DNA from: Burhinus oedicnemus
Lineage: Eukaryota; Chordata; Aves; Charadriiformes; Burhinidae
Assembly (NCBI GenBank): GCA_008921705.1
Contig: VFFE01007510.1
Span: forward strand, 1,543,947-1,607,946
Length of the DNA stretch: 64,000 nt
Direction of reading: 5' to 3'
A model generated the notes under the pieces. The model did not search any database. It was not told the DNA's origin and was given only the letters and a program-made list of their open reading frames with translations. Both the position numbers and the translations under genes were made by a program. Position 1 is the first letter of the stretch, and each line of letters opens with the position of its first letter. This document shows positions 1-13,400 of the stretch, piece after piece.

Positions 1-311
1 ACTATTTGCTGAACAACCTCAGCAGAAAGACCAAGGAACACTGATGGAGTTTATTAGTGATGCCAAAGTTTGAAAGCATCGCCAATGTGGACAGGAACTA
101 GGATATCACACAGGAAAGAGCTGCTGTGATGTTTAGGAAGAAATGAAGAGAAACAGAATGAAAGTTTTTAGTAAACAGCCGTTGTCATTGGAGATTAATG
201 ACAAAAATCTGACCTACAATCTGCGAACTTCACACTTGCAAACATCAGAAAAGAGTCTGGAAGCCTAGCAGTATTAAGTCAATCACAGAATGAGTGATGT
301 ATGGAAAATGG

Positions 312-335
312 AAAAAAAAAAAAAAAAAAAAAAAA
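312..335 (+). repeat. A24 homopolymer run
   Basis: Twenty-four consecutive A. No retroelement body is recognisable upstream of it. Confidence 0.95.
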
Positions 336-887
336 GGTGATTGATCTGAGGATAAACACCAGCAAGCTAAGAGTGATTTCGCAGAGCTCTGTGAATGCAC
401 CTATGTTGAAGAAAGAAAATACTGTAACAGATGCAGAAACTAAAAAAGCTGATAAGCTGTGCTATGGGAATGGCAAGCTAGCACTAATTATAGAAGATTA
501 GAAAAGCTATGCTTGTTTAGTTAGACAGACAGTATAGTAATTACCACCTGAGAGAAGACTAAGTTGGAACACAGTACTACAGAACAAGAGCAAATGAGTC
601 CAAACTGGCCATGGAAATCCAGCTAGCTTACCAGCAGTAGCAGCAAGAGTTAAAAATCCTAGCTTGTTTCAAACTGGAGCTCAGTCAGTTTATGAAGATC
701 ATCTGATATGCTTGTCAAATAAAGCAGAGAACTCAGCTAAATGGCTGATGATTTATAATCACATGTTCTTTTATTCCTGTAAATTGCCCCTCATCATTCT
801 GGATATCAACAACGGATTTGGAAATGTACATTTACAAATACATTTTGTAGCGTGGGAACGCCAAGTGAATTCCTGACACTTAGTAGA

Positions 888-907
888 TTTTTTTTTTTTT
901 TTTTTTT
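888..907 (+). repeat. T20 homopolymer run
   Basis: Twenty consecutive T followed by A-rich sequence. No attached element was recognised. Confidence 0.95.
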
Positions 908-3900
908 AAAAGGGAAGAAGGTAAAATCTCTCTACAAGATAGTTAATAATTTGTGATCTTTTCTCTTCAAAATAGCATCACCTGTCCTTATTTGGCAAAA
1001 CACCACTTTTTTATGACAAGTGTAACATTCATTAGACATAATTCAATAGTTCACAATCAATACCAACTTTCAGTTTGGAGTTCAGCTTTGCTTAATTTAC
1101 AAGCTCCCAAATTAATTCAGCTCTGAAGTACAGTGACGTATGATACCAAGGTCAATGCTAGAATGCTTCTAAACACACAAAAACATTCAGGAGAGCTCTC
1201 TTCTTCCCAAACTTCCTTCTGAAAAGCTTTAGTTTGCAATGTATCCTGAAGATCAGAACTGTCAGAAGAAAAAGTTTCAAGAGCTCTGCAGTGAAAATGT
1301 GCAGTCACTGAAAACTTTCTCAAGGACTCTGAATACACAAAGATATAAAAAAAGTTTTGATTCTCATTTGGCATAATAATTCATAAATTATTTCAAGACT
1401 GCTTTAAGCATTTTCTGCAATAGAAAGTAATTTAAATCATTGTCACCTGACTTTGAGTGACAGCGATCCATAAGCAAGGGATGCACGATTTGCACTCATT
1501 ATTTATGACAAGGCAGTAAATAAGCTCAGCTTTCAGGAACTTTGACTTCCTGTCAGTGAAGGAAAATGTGTTGAACGACATCTCGTCTCTGAAGACTTTC
1601 CAGCTTACTGGTAAGAAAATTTGCTAAGATTTTAAAAGCAAAGGGGAACAGGAGATTTTTTTGTTTCCACTCTACAACAGGTGAAAGAAATGGAATTTAC
1701 TTTTACCTTGACAAATGGGAAGAGGGAAATAAAAAGGGCACCTGAGATGTGAATGGCATCACCATTCACAAGTGAATGGTAAAGATTCACAGACCTTCTA
1801 GCAGTAATGGCATCTTATTGTGCAGTTTGTGGGACCACTGTGCCTTGTACTATTACACCACGATTTTAAGTGCCTTGCAACAATACTGACTAACACAGTA
1901 TCACCTTCCTCCCCAACACCCCACTGCCACAGTTGTGCTAAGCACAGCTGCTTGAGCAGCTGCCCTATGAAAGGGATCAGAGAAAACACTGTAAAGTTTT
2001 GAACATGCCTTATCTAGTTTGTAGCACACATGTTTCAGAGTGGGCCAGTTGCACCTAGGCTGACAATGCTGTCAACCACCTTGTACCATGAAACCTTAGC
2101 CCTGCTTTAACACTTAAAGCAAGAAAAAAATACAGTGGTTCAAAGAGCAAAATATTAGAACATAATGGCATTACAATTTCTTTCTTGTGAAAATAAGGAG
2201 TGAAGAAGTCAGAGATGAAATAACACAAGGTAGAAAGATGCTGGACAGAATCTTAAAAATTAAAGGGCTCTGGAGGGTCACCGTATGGAACCCTTTTCTA
2301 GTGGTAATGAGCAACAAAAAAAATTAAAAAGAAATCCTTGAACTCAACATTTAAATGTAATAATATCACATGTACTACTGGTGCCAAAAGTAAGTTTAGC
2401 CAAAGTATTTGGGCTTTATTTCCTTTTTTGGAAAAAAACCTACTACTAAGAAGATAGTTTAAAGTGTCTTATGATACTAAAAAAAAAAGAAATCTACTGA
2501 AGATTATTCACTTAATGTATTAAACATACAATTTTCATAAGGTGGTTTATAAACTTGTTATACAACGTCTGGTCTGAGAGTATGTAAACTGGATACCCTT
2601 TGAAATACAACTTTTTATGTACTAAACAGATAGAACAGCTAGCATCATTAGTTTATTCTAACAAGGGCACCAACATAATAAAAAGAGTCAATTACTTAGC
2701 TTATAAAAATTTACTGTTTCTGCTTGAGTTTACACCATTAAAATTGTGTGACAAAGTCTTTCCAATCGCACCAAGTGGACCAGAAAGAAACAGAAAGTGA
2801 ACCTTTCTTAAGAAAGGCACCAACAGCTTGCAATAATCCTTCTCTTGTCACTTCATACAACACCAGGAAAGACGAAGCAACACTCAACCTTTTCTAGCAC
2901 AGTGTGCTCTCAGCATTGAATGGGATGGGCTTATTAGGAGTAGGAGAGAAAGCAAGTGCCAAACATATAGTCCAAGCCTGAAAAACAAACTTCAGAAGGA
3001 CTTTGGTTTAGGATTCCAAAAACATATTCATGCTTCAGTTTTCTTCTGATTTACAACAACCTCTTTCCTCAGCTGAAACACCTTCAAGGGATTAAAGAGA
3101 TGGATGGGGCAATCTGCTGAGTTGTTTGTTGCAATAACTTCTGACACACTGACAAATATGACCCAGGAAAGCTCATTCCTCTTCCTCTTTCAACCTTTAA
3201 AGTCTTCAAAACACCTCTTGGGCAGCCTGCATTCACTGACTAAAAAAAACCTAAGAGTTCATCCTTTCTATTCACCTTAACAGAGTATTAAGAAAAAAAT
3301 CTGACTGATGCAGAAAAGGAACTTGGATTTCTAGAAGGTATTCTGTTGCTTTAAGCCAACACAGGAGGAGGAATGAGTGGCAGAGAGACATGACGTAAAA
3401 AACCGTGACTGTGTTAAATGTGTTAAGCATCAGAAACAATTACCTCTTCCTGAGCCGAGCACCAGACTCATCACAAGGAGTGACTAGCTGCATTCTGCGT
3501 TGATAAAGTTACCAAAATTTCCCTGTCCTTTTTTTGGTTTATTGATCTCTCCTTTCCCTTCTTAGCAAGGCTGCCTGCATACATGCTCACAGGAGTAAAT
3601 ACAGACTGCAAAACACTCTGCTCTCATGGAATGCCTGAAAGGTGACAAAGTAGTATGGGTTCTATAGTCTAGTCCCCTCCATTTCTGGGTGCAATTCAAG
3701 GCACCTCTCTCTAAATAAACCTTTGTCCCTAGCGAGACATTTGAGAGATCAGCAACCAGAATAAATTCCATCTCATTGATGCTTCTTTGCACTCCTTCCT
3801 CTGCTCTCCCTGACACGAGACATGCCTCCTGAAACCTACAGAACCTCTCACCATTTGTCTACTTGCATACTACACCAAGAATTCTTTTCACCCTTGGAAA

Positions 3901-5109
3901 CTATCACAAAAAACAAAACTGCTGGGTGAGCAGGATGGCAGTACTACTGTGATAAAAGCACATTTTCCTGTGCTTTGCCGGCTGTCAGTAGGCACTTGTC
4001 ACTTCTTGCCCTTTGAGTAACTAGCAAGTCTTTCTAGGCCAAGGACTTTATTTTTTGTTCTGCATACACACAGTGCTTATGACTGCGACTCTTAATTGGC
4101 AGCAGTTACAGTGTGGTTGAACCCATACACTATTTCCCAAATCCTTGAGAAGTGTGTGTGTTTAAGAACAGCCAAAACTGTTTTGTGAAATGTTTCTTTC
4201 CTATACTACAGCATCTTCTGTGGCAAAATATTATCAAGAACACTTGCCTCCTTAAATAGTGTAATCTTTGGAGTTAAAAATCAAGCATTTTATGTATACA
4301 TCATACATTGTGATGGTCCAGACATGGGACTTCTGCTGTCAGAGAAACAAATACAACAATTTTTTGTTCACTTAAGGCAACTACTCCAACCTACACATCC
4401 AGAAAGCCGGTTAATGTTCTCACTTGCAGAAATTGCCATGACACCTCTGAAACAATGAAAATCTTCCTCAAAGCAATGGTGGGAAACCATGGAGGAAAGA
4501 AAGATGAGGCACAGAGGTCATTTCAGAAGAGGACTTCCAGCAAATCAAAATACACTCCCCTGAACCATGAAATAAGAACACAAGCACCAGGAGAAATCTG
4601 TGCAAACCTGAAGCTTTACAGACGTGGCAAATTTAACTTCAAGGCTGCCAGTAAAAACTTCAGTTACAATTTACACCAGGTGTGGCCTTCAGCATTAACC
4701 AGCTTCCGTGGATCAGCCACGAGTTTGACACTCATACATCAGAGGGGAGCAATGAAGAACAAAAGGGGGAATGAAAGAGCTTAACACCACAAAACAAACC
4801 AAAAAAAATCCCCAAAGAAGTAATTGCCTAAATACAGATAAAGATATATTTCCCCATTCAGTCATAGCACAGGACTCAGCCTAAATGCCAAGCTCCTTTC
4901 CTTGCCACTGCAGAGGCGCCAGCTGTCTTTGCTGTTTAACAATTACGGTGAACCAAAAGCAAGCGATGCAGAATTGGTTAAACAGGCCAGTTCAGGCAAC
5001 CTTTCACACAAAAGGAAAATGAAATGTCAGAAACAGACATCAGGCTGCTGCCAGAGAGGCTAAAGAGACACGTGAGAGACCACAAAGCTCTGATAGCAAC
5101 CGTGAAGAT

Positions 5110-5290
5110 TGGCACGTTCAGCATGCCACACTGCACCACTTCCCAGGCCGTTGGCACGGCCGCCCCGTGTGGCACGGCTGCCATGCAGCGCATCCCGGTG
5201 CGGGGGCTGCCTGCGCCAGGCAGCCGTCCCCAGCGGGCCACGCCAAGGGTGGAGGGAATTTGCAGGGACACAGGCCTGCAGGAGTAAAAG
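5110..5290. other. GC-rich, CpG-containing intronic patch
   Basis: About 180 bp with many CpG dinucleotides and the word TGGCACGGC repeated (near 5152 and 5171), within an otherwise AT-rich intron. It could be a small CpG island (intronic promoter or enhancer) or a repeat remnant. No TATA-type or exon evidence was seen. Confidence 0.45.
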
Positions 5291-6350
5291 TCTGAGAAGA
5301 CAACCAAGTGCAAGCCACCCAGTGCTAGCCAAGACATTGCACTAAAAGTTCAGGGGCAAAACTTGTACCAAGAGAACTCAAAATCAGAGCAAAAAGACTG
5401 AGGTGTCAGTACGTAGCAACAAGGCTCAGGGAAGCGAGAACGACAAGCTGAGCTAAAAGGCTTAGGCTATCTCAAACTTAATGAGGGCCTGCGATTCACT
5501 TGGATACCTGAAACTGAAGCAGGGAATGCATTCAATTAGCGAGAGTTCACAACAGGACTCAACGGTTAAACTTTGTTTAAAATTTTTTTTCAACCAGACT
5601 GTCCACATCAGTGTTAACCGACACCACTCAAAAGGCACAGCACGTTGCAATTCCAGCTGCAGAGCAAGCAGAGAAACAGGCAACGCAGACCAGAGAGAGA
5701 AAGTAAGGTTTAAAAATAAATTTAAAAAGAACATTTGGGGAGGATTTTTTTTTTTTTGCCTTGGCTGTGGCACACGGTCACACAAACAGTGGGATCTACA
5801 CAACAGATTGTTTTTTTGCTGCTGGCTGTCCCAATTCACCCTCCGGTGTTTTTGTGACTCTAGGCTGAACTGCTTCTGTGTTAAGTCAGCAGAAAACTAA
5901 GCCAACAAAAAGTGCAATAGGTTTCTGCCGGGATGGCATGCAAAAACAGTTGAGCACCGGCTGACAAAGCAGACAGGCTTAGCTGCTCTGCCAACGCAGG
6001 CTCAGTCTGATTAGCTACTACATCAACGGTAGCTTTACTGGCACTTAAAAGCTCCAAATGAGGCTATAATATGATAAATATTTATTTCAGCAAAAACACC
6101 ATCTTATGTGGCATTAGCTCATCTTCCCCCTGTCACATGTATAACCATTTGCCCAGCCACTGTCTGTGAGGTGAAGGAAGGGGATTTTTTTGTTGTGGTT
6201 TTCAATCAAGACCAACTCTTCAGTTTAGTTTATCACGTGGCTCTAAACAGGTGTGCTGGCAAGTGAGGGGTTGTGCATGACTGAAAACAAGCAACTGGCG
6301 GAAGGAGGCTGCTTAAGTCAGGGCAGATAATAAAAAATATCTCTATTCGT

Positions 6351-6799
6351 GAGATGATCAGAGGGCTGGAGCACCTCTCCTATGAAGACAGGCTGACAGA
6401 GTTGGGGTTGTTCAGCCTGGAGAAGAGAAGGCGGCTCTGGGGAGACCTTACAGCAGCTTTCCAGTATCTGAAGGGCACCTACAAGAAAGTTAGAGAGGGA
6501 TTTTTTACAAGGGCATGTAGTGACAGGATGAGGGGTAATGGCTTCAAGCTGGAAGAGCGTAGATTTAGAATAGGTATTAGGAAGAAATTTTTCATTATGA
6601 GGGTGGTGAGACACTGGAACAGGTTGCCCAGGGATGTTGTGGGGGCCCCATCCCTGGAAGTGTTCAAGGCCACGTGGGATGGGGCTTTGAGCAACCAGGT
6701 CTAGTGGAAGGTGTCCCTGCCCACGGCAGGGGAGTTGGAACTAGATGACCTTTAAGGTCCCTTCCAACCTAAACCATTATGAGATTCTATGATTCTATA
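6351..6799 (+). mobile_element. CR1 LINE, 5'-truncated 3' end with ORF2 remnant
   Basis: Non-LTR retrotransposon fragment of about 450 bp, antisense to MTHFD1L. The plus strand encodes the C-terminal end of CR1 ORF2: [20 protein letters not shown], then a VVRHWNRLP segment, closing with a TAG stop. After it comes the conserved 3' UTR (GGAACTAGATGA, GGTCCCTTCCAACC) and the terminal octamer repeat ATTCTATGATTCTAT. No intact ORF2, so it cannot move by itself. It is very similar by eye to the copy at 57925..58782, probably the same subfamily. Confidence 0.95.
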
Positions 6800-6930
6800 A
6801 GTTCAGGTCATGCTATTTTCCTTAGTACTCTTTACACACTTAGCAGGAGGTTCTGCTCTAAAATAACTATGGCTTAAGTAAAAAATAAAATAATAAACAA
6901 GAAATACATATAAATACAACAAATATATAA

Positions 6931-6960
6931 AATACTAAATATATAAATACTAAATATATA
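6931..6960 (+). repeat. Perfect 15-bp tandem duplication in an AT-rich tract
   Basis: AATACTAAATATATA occurs twice back to back, inside an AT-rich stretch running from about 6880 to 6985, shortly after the CR1 tail that ends at 6799. Confidence 0.9.
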
Positions 6961-7835
6961 CATTCTATGTATTTTATATATCATCAATCCCATCTCACAG
7001 TAAGCTAGCATATGCACATTAAGATATTTATTCTACTATACAGGAAATTAATTTAATTGCAGACCTTGTCACAGATTTCTTATGTTCTTGCTTTGGATGC
7101 AGCTGCACAAGGCTGACAGCCAATCTCATAGCTCGTGGTCCCTAAAATACCTCTCCCAGGCACGCAGTTCTGCCACTTACCTTATGTTATTTCCAGCACC
7201 TCTTGGACTCTTTCCTGAGCTTATGCAACTAGCCCACATGGCAAAACATGAACTCTAATTGCTCATACAAGAATCTAATGAGTGTCAGATCCAACATGAG
7301 GAAAGGATGAACTGCACGAGAACAGTGGCAAGAGAAATGTGGAGCAGTTAAAATTTCTACTTTTAAGCAAGAGTGAGCAACTAAACTTCTTCAGCTAGTT
7401 ACAGAACTGCAGCATAGCTGTCCTGCTTTCCTACTGTCCTGCTTTCCTCCAGGACCAGCTTTCCCCACCGAGTTTCAATGGCCACACAGGGTTCAGACAC
7501 ACACCACACCAAGCAGAACGCGGCAGAGTTTCTTGGTAACTGCTTTGCTGCGTCGCTTCACAAGGCACTGGGCTCTCTGCCTGCATGGACTTGACCTCAA
7601 TGTGGACTGGTGTACACTTTGGAGCTGTCATTTTTCATTTTCACTTGAGTTGTGTAGGGTAGGATAGGCCAGTATTTAATAAACCAGCAAGTGCGACATG
7701 TAGTCTCTGTCCATGTGCTCTGACTAGTTACCAGAAACAACATATTTTCTTTAAACATAAAGCTTATGGTAATTACAACCATTAGAACAACCATTTACAC
7801 TTGTGACTACCGGCAAAGTTTATTTAAATAGGCCA

Positions 7836-7886
7836 CTCTAGGAACTATTGCTTTTAATAATCTAACAAGGATCTAAAAATCATGTT
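7836..7886 (+). repeat. Diverged dispersed repeat, copy 1
   Basis: Contains TAGGAACTATTGC, TTTTAATAATCTAACAAGG and ATCTAAAAATC. The same order of words recurs at 8816..8870 with a few substitutions and a 2-base insertion. Origin unknown. Confidence 0.7.
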
Positions 7887-8095
7887 CTTTGCTCAGCAGA
7901 GCAAAGGAAGTCTTATTTTGAAGCCAGTTTCACGGGATTTGTGTTCTGTAGAATAAAATCTGAACAAGAGCCTTTAGCTGGCAACAAAAGGTTTTCCCCT
8001 ATTGCAGCTACACCGCTTTGTCTCCCAACAGAGAAACTGGGGCCAGAGAAGAACAAAGCAAAAAAGACTGTTAAAGACAAACAGGTGGATAAGAC

Positions 8096-8124
8096 AAAAA
8101 AAAAAAAAAAAAAAAAAAAAAAAA
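8096..8124 (+). repeat. A29 homopolymer run
   Basis: Longest homopolymer in the window (29 A). No LINE or SINE body was recognised next to it. Confidence 0.95.
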
Positions 8125-8815
8125 GCACGAAATGCAAGGATATGCTCTCAGTGCCTGAGGGAAGCACTGAATGGAGGGGAATCCAAATCCAAGGCGATAC
8201 TTTTCGGGCTCCAAAACCTGGGTCAAGACTCAAGACTGCCACCAACCTACTTCCATTGAGATGATACAAAACAGACTTCCCACTTGAAAAGATTGCTCAC
8301 TACAGAAACAAAGTCACTTCACCCAGCCCATGAAAAATGTTAGCTATCCTAAATGCTTTTGCTCTTCATTCCACAGAGTCATATAACAACAAACACAGCT
8401 TAATGAAATGCCGACTCTATTATAATTAAATAAGTGTATTCAGAATGCAAAATGTTCTTACTTTGAATGGATGTTTGATTATTAGAGGGAAATCAACAGA
8501 CCCTTTAGTTGTACAACAGTAACACTGGAGAAAACAACCCTTTTCCTTGACATGATTACGCATTTTAGAAAGGAAACACAAACACACAACACATGCCCAG
8601 ATTACCTTGAAAACATCATGTTTCACCACCTTAACTACAATTATCTTACACAGGTCAGCATTGCCCTAATTACTCCTACCTAAAAATAAGAAGCGAGAGC
8701 AGAATATTGAGTCAAACTTTTCCCAAGAATGCTCTTGCTAACAAAATATTACATGCAAATGTCCAACAATCTTTGCAAATTATATTCAATCAGAAGGGCA
8801 GAGGTTAGCAAAACT

Positions 8816-8870
8816 GACTTTAGGAACTACTGTTGTTAATAATATCCTAACAAGAATCTAAAAATCGTTG
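8816..8870 (+). repeat. Diverged dispersed repeat, copy 2
   Basis: Contains TAGGAACTACTG, TTGTTAATAATATCCTAACA and ATCTAAAAATC, aligned to the segment at 7836..7886 about 980 bp away, in the same orientation. Similarity does not obviously extend further on either side. Confidence 0.7.
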
Positions 8871-10338
8871 TGGGCACTTTGCTGCTCCATTAGAAAAAAA
8901 GAAAAGGATGGAGAACATTTCTTCTAGGCACAGAATGCTTAGGGAGATCAGAAACTTACTTCTATAAAAATGAACAAACAAAAATGAGAAAATAGAAAAA
9001 TCAATAAATACTCTTTAAGAAGAAGAAAGCCCTCAAGATAATGGAATATACTTAAATAGAATTTCTACCTGTTCAACCTTTTTGCTGTTATTCAGAGAAT
9101 ATCAAAGTGAGATATTTCTTTATGGTTTTTTTCAAAGTCGGTATGATCTACAACAGGTTTCAATCCTTTATTTTTTATTGGTATTAATTTTTCTTACTTT
9201 TTAAGATTTCTGTAAGAAGAAATCCCTCTATCTTACTGTTCACTAGTCAACAACTTTGTATAAGAAACCTTTCTATTCTCTATCTGTAAATATATAGGTT
9301 GATTCATAACAAAAAGTGTATACATTCTATAACACTGAAAAAACCTCCCCTATCCTTTCTATGATTACCAATGAGTTTAAACAGAAATAGTACTTTCAAG
9401 TAATTTGGTTCCCTTTATGTAATTTACAGCAGTATATAAGTATGACATAAACATACATGCTTCTCTGCCAGTTTAAGGGCGCTAGCATAAGATACCTCGT
9501 GTTTCACATCACTGCACCTCTTCAAGAGCATTGTTCTACAGGTACTCAAAGTCCAACTGTAGGATTAACGTAAGCCAACCCGGGTGTTCAGGACACAGAA
9601 GAGAATGGCTGCAGCGGTGCAAAGGCATTACCACTGCAAAGTAGCAACACTGCTTTCATTTTATTCTAAACGCACACAACAATTTTAATAAAAACTAGTT
9701 CACCGTTCAGCCACAAGTTTATTTTGCCTGTGACCATAACAGTAAATTCTATGTGTCTATTGTTGCTTGTGCAGGCATAAAAAGAGTCCGCCCACCCACA
9801 CGCTTTCTCGGGAACATGAGGGCCTCACAGTGAGATTTTACAATGCAGCTGGACCAATCTAATGGCTCACTGCCACCAAAATAAGGCACTCTTACTCTTT
9901 CTTCTACCACCTTTCCTCTGCTGTTCCTCTGCACTGGCTCAAGGACATCTGAACCCTAATTTGCCTAAGCTTGCTGAATTGGCAGAGACATAATTCAGTA
10001 GGTAAAGGTAATGGTTTCTGTCCATTTATCAAGAGAGGCCAGATGAATACTAATACAAGGAACTACAGGACACTTATTTCAATGCAATCCAGTTAACTGC
10101 TTCAGCCATCTTGTGGAATCTCAAATATGGTGACAGGATCACTTGAGACAAAGGGCAGGGTGAGGGAAGAAGTGTGTTAGGTTTTTTACACTTTCACTTT
10201 AAGGTTATTTAAGATTATTAGAATAGCATAAAACAAAGTAGCATTCTTACCTTTCATTGCTATTTTATCCATTCACTTATATCACTGTTTGCCAACTTAC
10301 CAACAAACCATAATATAATAAACAAAATAATTACTTAC

Positions 10339-10450
10339 CTACAAATCCTTTCTCTCCAACTAATTTAAGGGCAATTTTATCTGCCAAAACAGAAGAATTT
10401 CCATGTGCAATGTTAGCAAAAGGTCCAGCGTGAACAAATACTGGTGTTCC
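10339..10450 (-). CDS. MTHFD1L: MTHFD1L exon M (most 3' exon in window)
   Basis: 112 nt, residues 408-444 plus one base (phase 1): [20 protein letters not shown], then [17 protein letters not shown]. This is the invariant [14 protein letters not shown] segment of the ligase active-site region. Acceptor GATTCAG, donor GTAAGT. The next exon (expected VTEAGFGADIGMEKF and FTHFS signature 2) was searched for on the minus strand from 10338 down to 1 and not found, so it lies outside the window. Confidence 0.97.
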
Positions 10451-13400
10451 CTGAATCATAAAAAATATATATCATTAATTGAACGGATAGGTAAGAACAG
10501 GAGCTCAGTACTCTTGCAGACTAATCAAAATTATATATAAATCAAAAGCACATATAATGAGTAAGCATTGTTAGACAATTCGGGGGGCTTAGGTACATCT
10601 CAGGTGCTTGAGACCTCATTCACTGACAGGCCTAGATGTCAGAACCGGCTTCATTCACAGAAAGGTAATGGATAACAGTGCAACCTGCAGGTAACTTACA
10701 CAACTTCTCGCCCAATCTTGTACTGACGTTTCATATTTCCAGTGCCCTAATGCTGTGGCATGCTTTTGTAATACCATCAGCACTCAGTGCATCGCTGCAG
10801 ACGGTACACAGAGCCCAGCTCCTGCCCTACTCCATCCCTTACTGTTCCCGTTTTCCTCACTGACTGTAACTGCCATTCCTGGGCAGGCAAAGTAGCCATC
10901 GGAAGCAATGAGGGACCGGAGTCAATGGTTAAAGAGCTGGAGAGTGAGGAGGGAAGGGACATGGCTGGGGTGCAGTGGGGTTGCTGATACACAATGGAAA
11001 AAACATTCACCGCTGCTGGCTGAGCACCTGGGAGCCCTGGGTACAGAGCGGAATTCCCCTGTGATAGACACTGTACAAAAATACAAGGAAAGTAGACTCT
11101 GTAGCAGGGAGCAATCTAGAACAGCAAAAGGATAGGCAAGTAGTTAACAAAGTAACGGCATAGGGAAATTTGTCAGACAGCAAGCAAAACTCCGCTTCCC
11201 TGTTACTTTTTTGGCATCACAAGGGAATCAGAAATTAGAAAATTAGCATCTACAGAAAGGGATTGGGATTAGGTGAGATACATTAACTGCTACCTTTTCT
11301 CCAAATCAGAATACGCAATCAGACAGAAGGATATCACTTCAGCTGTCTTACTACAAAATACTTAAGCAAACAAATCCCTGTTGTTGTGTTAATGCTTTTA
11401 AAAATCCCCAGCCGGTTAAAGAAAAGGTAAGCAGACAACTTCAGATTATCTCCATCAGTGTTCTTCACGCATTCTGTACTAGGAGCTACTGCCAACCCTC
11501 AACATTTCAGGCAATCTACTGGGCAATCTTCCTCAATTTTTCACCAGAAATACCAATTAAGGAGGACAGTGTTCTGTGGATCAGCTGCAGGCCACATCCA
11601 ACAGTCCCATCAACCACAACTTGGAAACTATTAACCGTTTAATAAAAGCTGGTTGTTTCACCCCCAAAGTGTCTTAAGAGAACAACCTACATAGACAAAA
11701 ATGTTCACGTTTTCCATAAAACACCAGAACAATTGGATTACAGTAGTGAAATGCTTGCTATTATAGAAAACAGATTTTCATGTTTCAGTAATACTGAATA
11801 CAAATCATATAAAATAGATCAACAACAAGCATCTGCTCTTATTGCTTCCTCTAGAAGTAATTATACATAATCATTTTGTTCAGAGCAAAGACAAGTAACT
11901 TTTTATCCACTGGCACGTCAAACTTCAGGTTTGTTCTAATAAAATGGGATTTTTACTTATTTATTTATTTATTTATTTTTAATCAAGAGTGGAAAAAGGA
12001 GAATATGCATACGTATGGGCAGGGGATATTCTCCAAAAAATGCACAATTAAGACACAGTCCAAACACAAGTCTGCCTCATACATGTTAGAGAAGAAACAG
12101 TGGAACAGAAGCTGAAAAAGTACATAAACCAGAAATCATGCCCTGTAACAAATGGAATGACGCAGATTATTATCATCATAACACGCTGACTTCATAGTGT
12201 TTATTTAGGATTTACTTTTATTTCTTGTTTTCTATCTGCTAATGACCACATACTGCAATATCAATTGAGCTTTTACATATTTATGCAAAAAAAATTAACT
12301 TGAACTATGTACACCTTCAAAGCTTCTTACAGTATTTAGGCATCAATCTAACGGGAGGTGCCGTACAAAATAAAAGATTACTCCTATCCCAAAGAGCTTA
12401 TAACTTACACAAAATAAAACTCAAGCCACTTCCACCAACCTAAGTTTAAGTTTTACTTCCTTAAGTTTTACTTTTACTTTAACCCAGTATTTACCTTTCT
12501 GGCATTCAAATAAATAAGACTGCAGTTTTCAGCTACCAGACTGAAATCCACGGGATTTATTCTGATTTGTTTTTTATTACTCACTAAGTTAAATATTACT
12601 CTTCCAAGCCCTTAATTTCTTGTGGCAAGCAACTACAGGGCCGTGCTCACCAGAGCCCAGCACACACATGGGCAGATGCGATGCACAGAGGCACGAACAC
12701 GGATGATGAGAGGGCAGCCCAGCCCATACTGTAGCAGCTATGCAGAGAGGGGGCCAGAAGGGTCTCCCACAACATTCCTTGTGCAATTGTGCTTCCAAGA
12801 GTTCATCCACACAACATGGATGAGAAGGAAATTTGGATGGTGGGGTTCAACATCCAGAATATCAGTAGCCAAGAGGCCCCCTGCCACTAACTTGAAATCC
12901 AAACACACTATTAAACCACTGGCATGGACAGATGCTCCCCTGGAGCTCTGAAATCCACCACAAGAAAAGGAGGAGTTATGTGAATGGTCTTTTTACAAGG
13001 GCAATCCTGGAAGAAAAATACAGTCTAGGTACTGAAGGGAGTGAACTCCAGCAGGATCTCGGGAGCCTCAGACTCACCCTGGAACAGGGACAACAATGTC
13101 TTCTTGGGCCAACTTCAGTAACTCTGTGCCAGCCAATCCATCCCACTCAGCAGACTGCCATTTATTTTTGTTACACTCTTAAATATAGAGAAACAAACAG
13201 TGGCACAGGGATGCATTCTGCTGACTGTTTTCAGTACAGGAAATTTTATTATCCAAGTTTTAATAAAATAAAATAAGCCCTGAATGTCAATAAATATATG
13301 AAGCTATCTGGCCGCTAGAAGGATGTCTATAATATTTATTACCATCCTCCCTTCATCTTTACTGTGAGTGGCACTTTAAATGTAATACGAGCAGACCATC

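Larger units (their letters stand above)
1..10338 (-). other. MTHFD1L intron 3' of exon M (partial, at least 10.3 kb)
   Basis: Begins with donor GTAAGT just below 10339; its acceptor is outside the window. It holds the CR1 copy at 6351..6799, A/T runs, a GC-rich patch (about 5100..5300), an AT-rich tandem repeat and a diverged short duplication (about 7836 and 8816). The open frames in it are short and unlike known proteins. Confidence 0.8.

Noticed and set aside
4455..4784. 109-codon plus-strand open frame
   Set aside because: No recognisable motif or splice context; opposite to the host gene; treated as chance.
5481..5900. 139-codon plus-strand open frame and the overlapping 125-codon minus-strand frame
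   Set aside because: Low-complexity Phe/Lys runs from T and A tracts, no recognisable domain, and both strands open at once, which is a compositional effect.
7941..8264. Lys-rich 107-codon open frame
   Set aside because: Created by the A29 run; no protein support.
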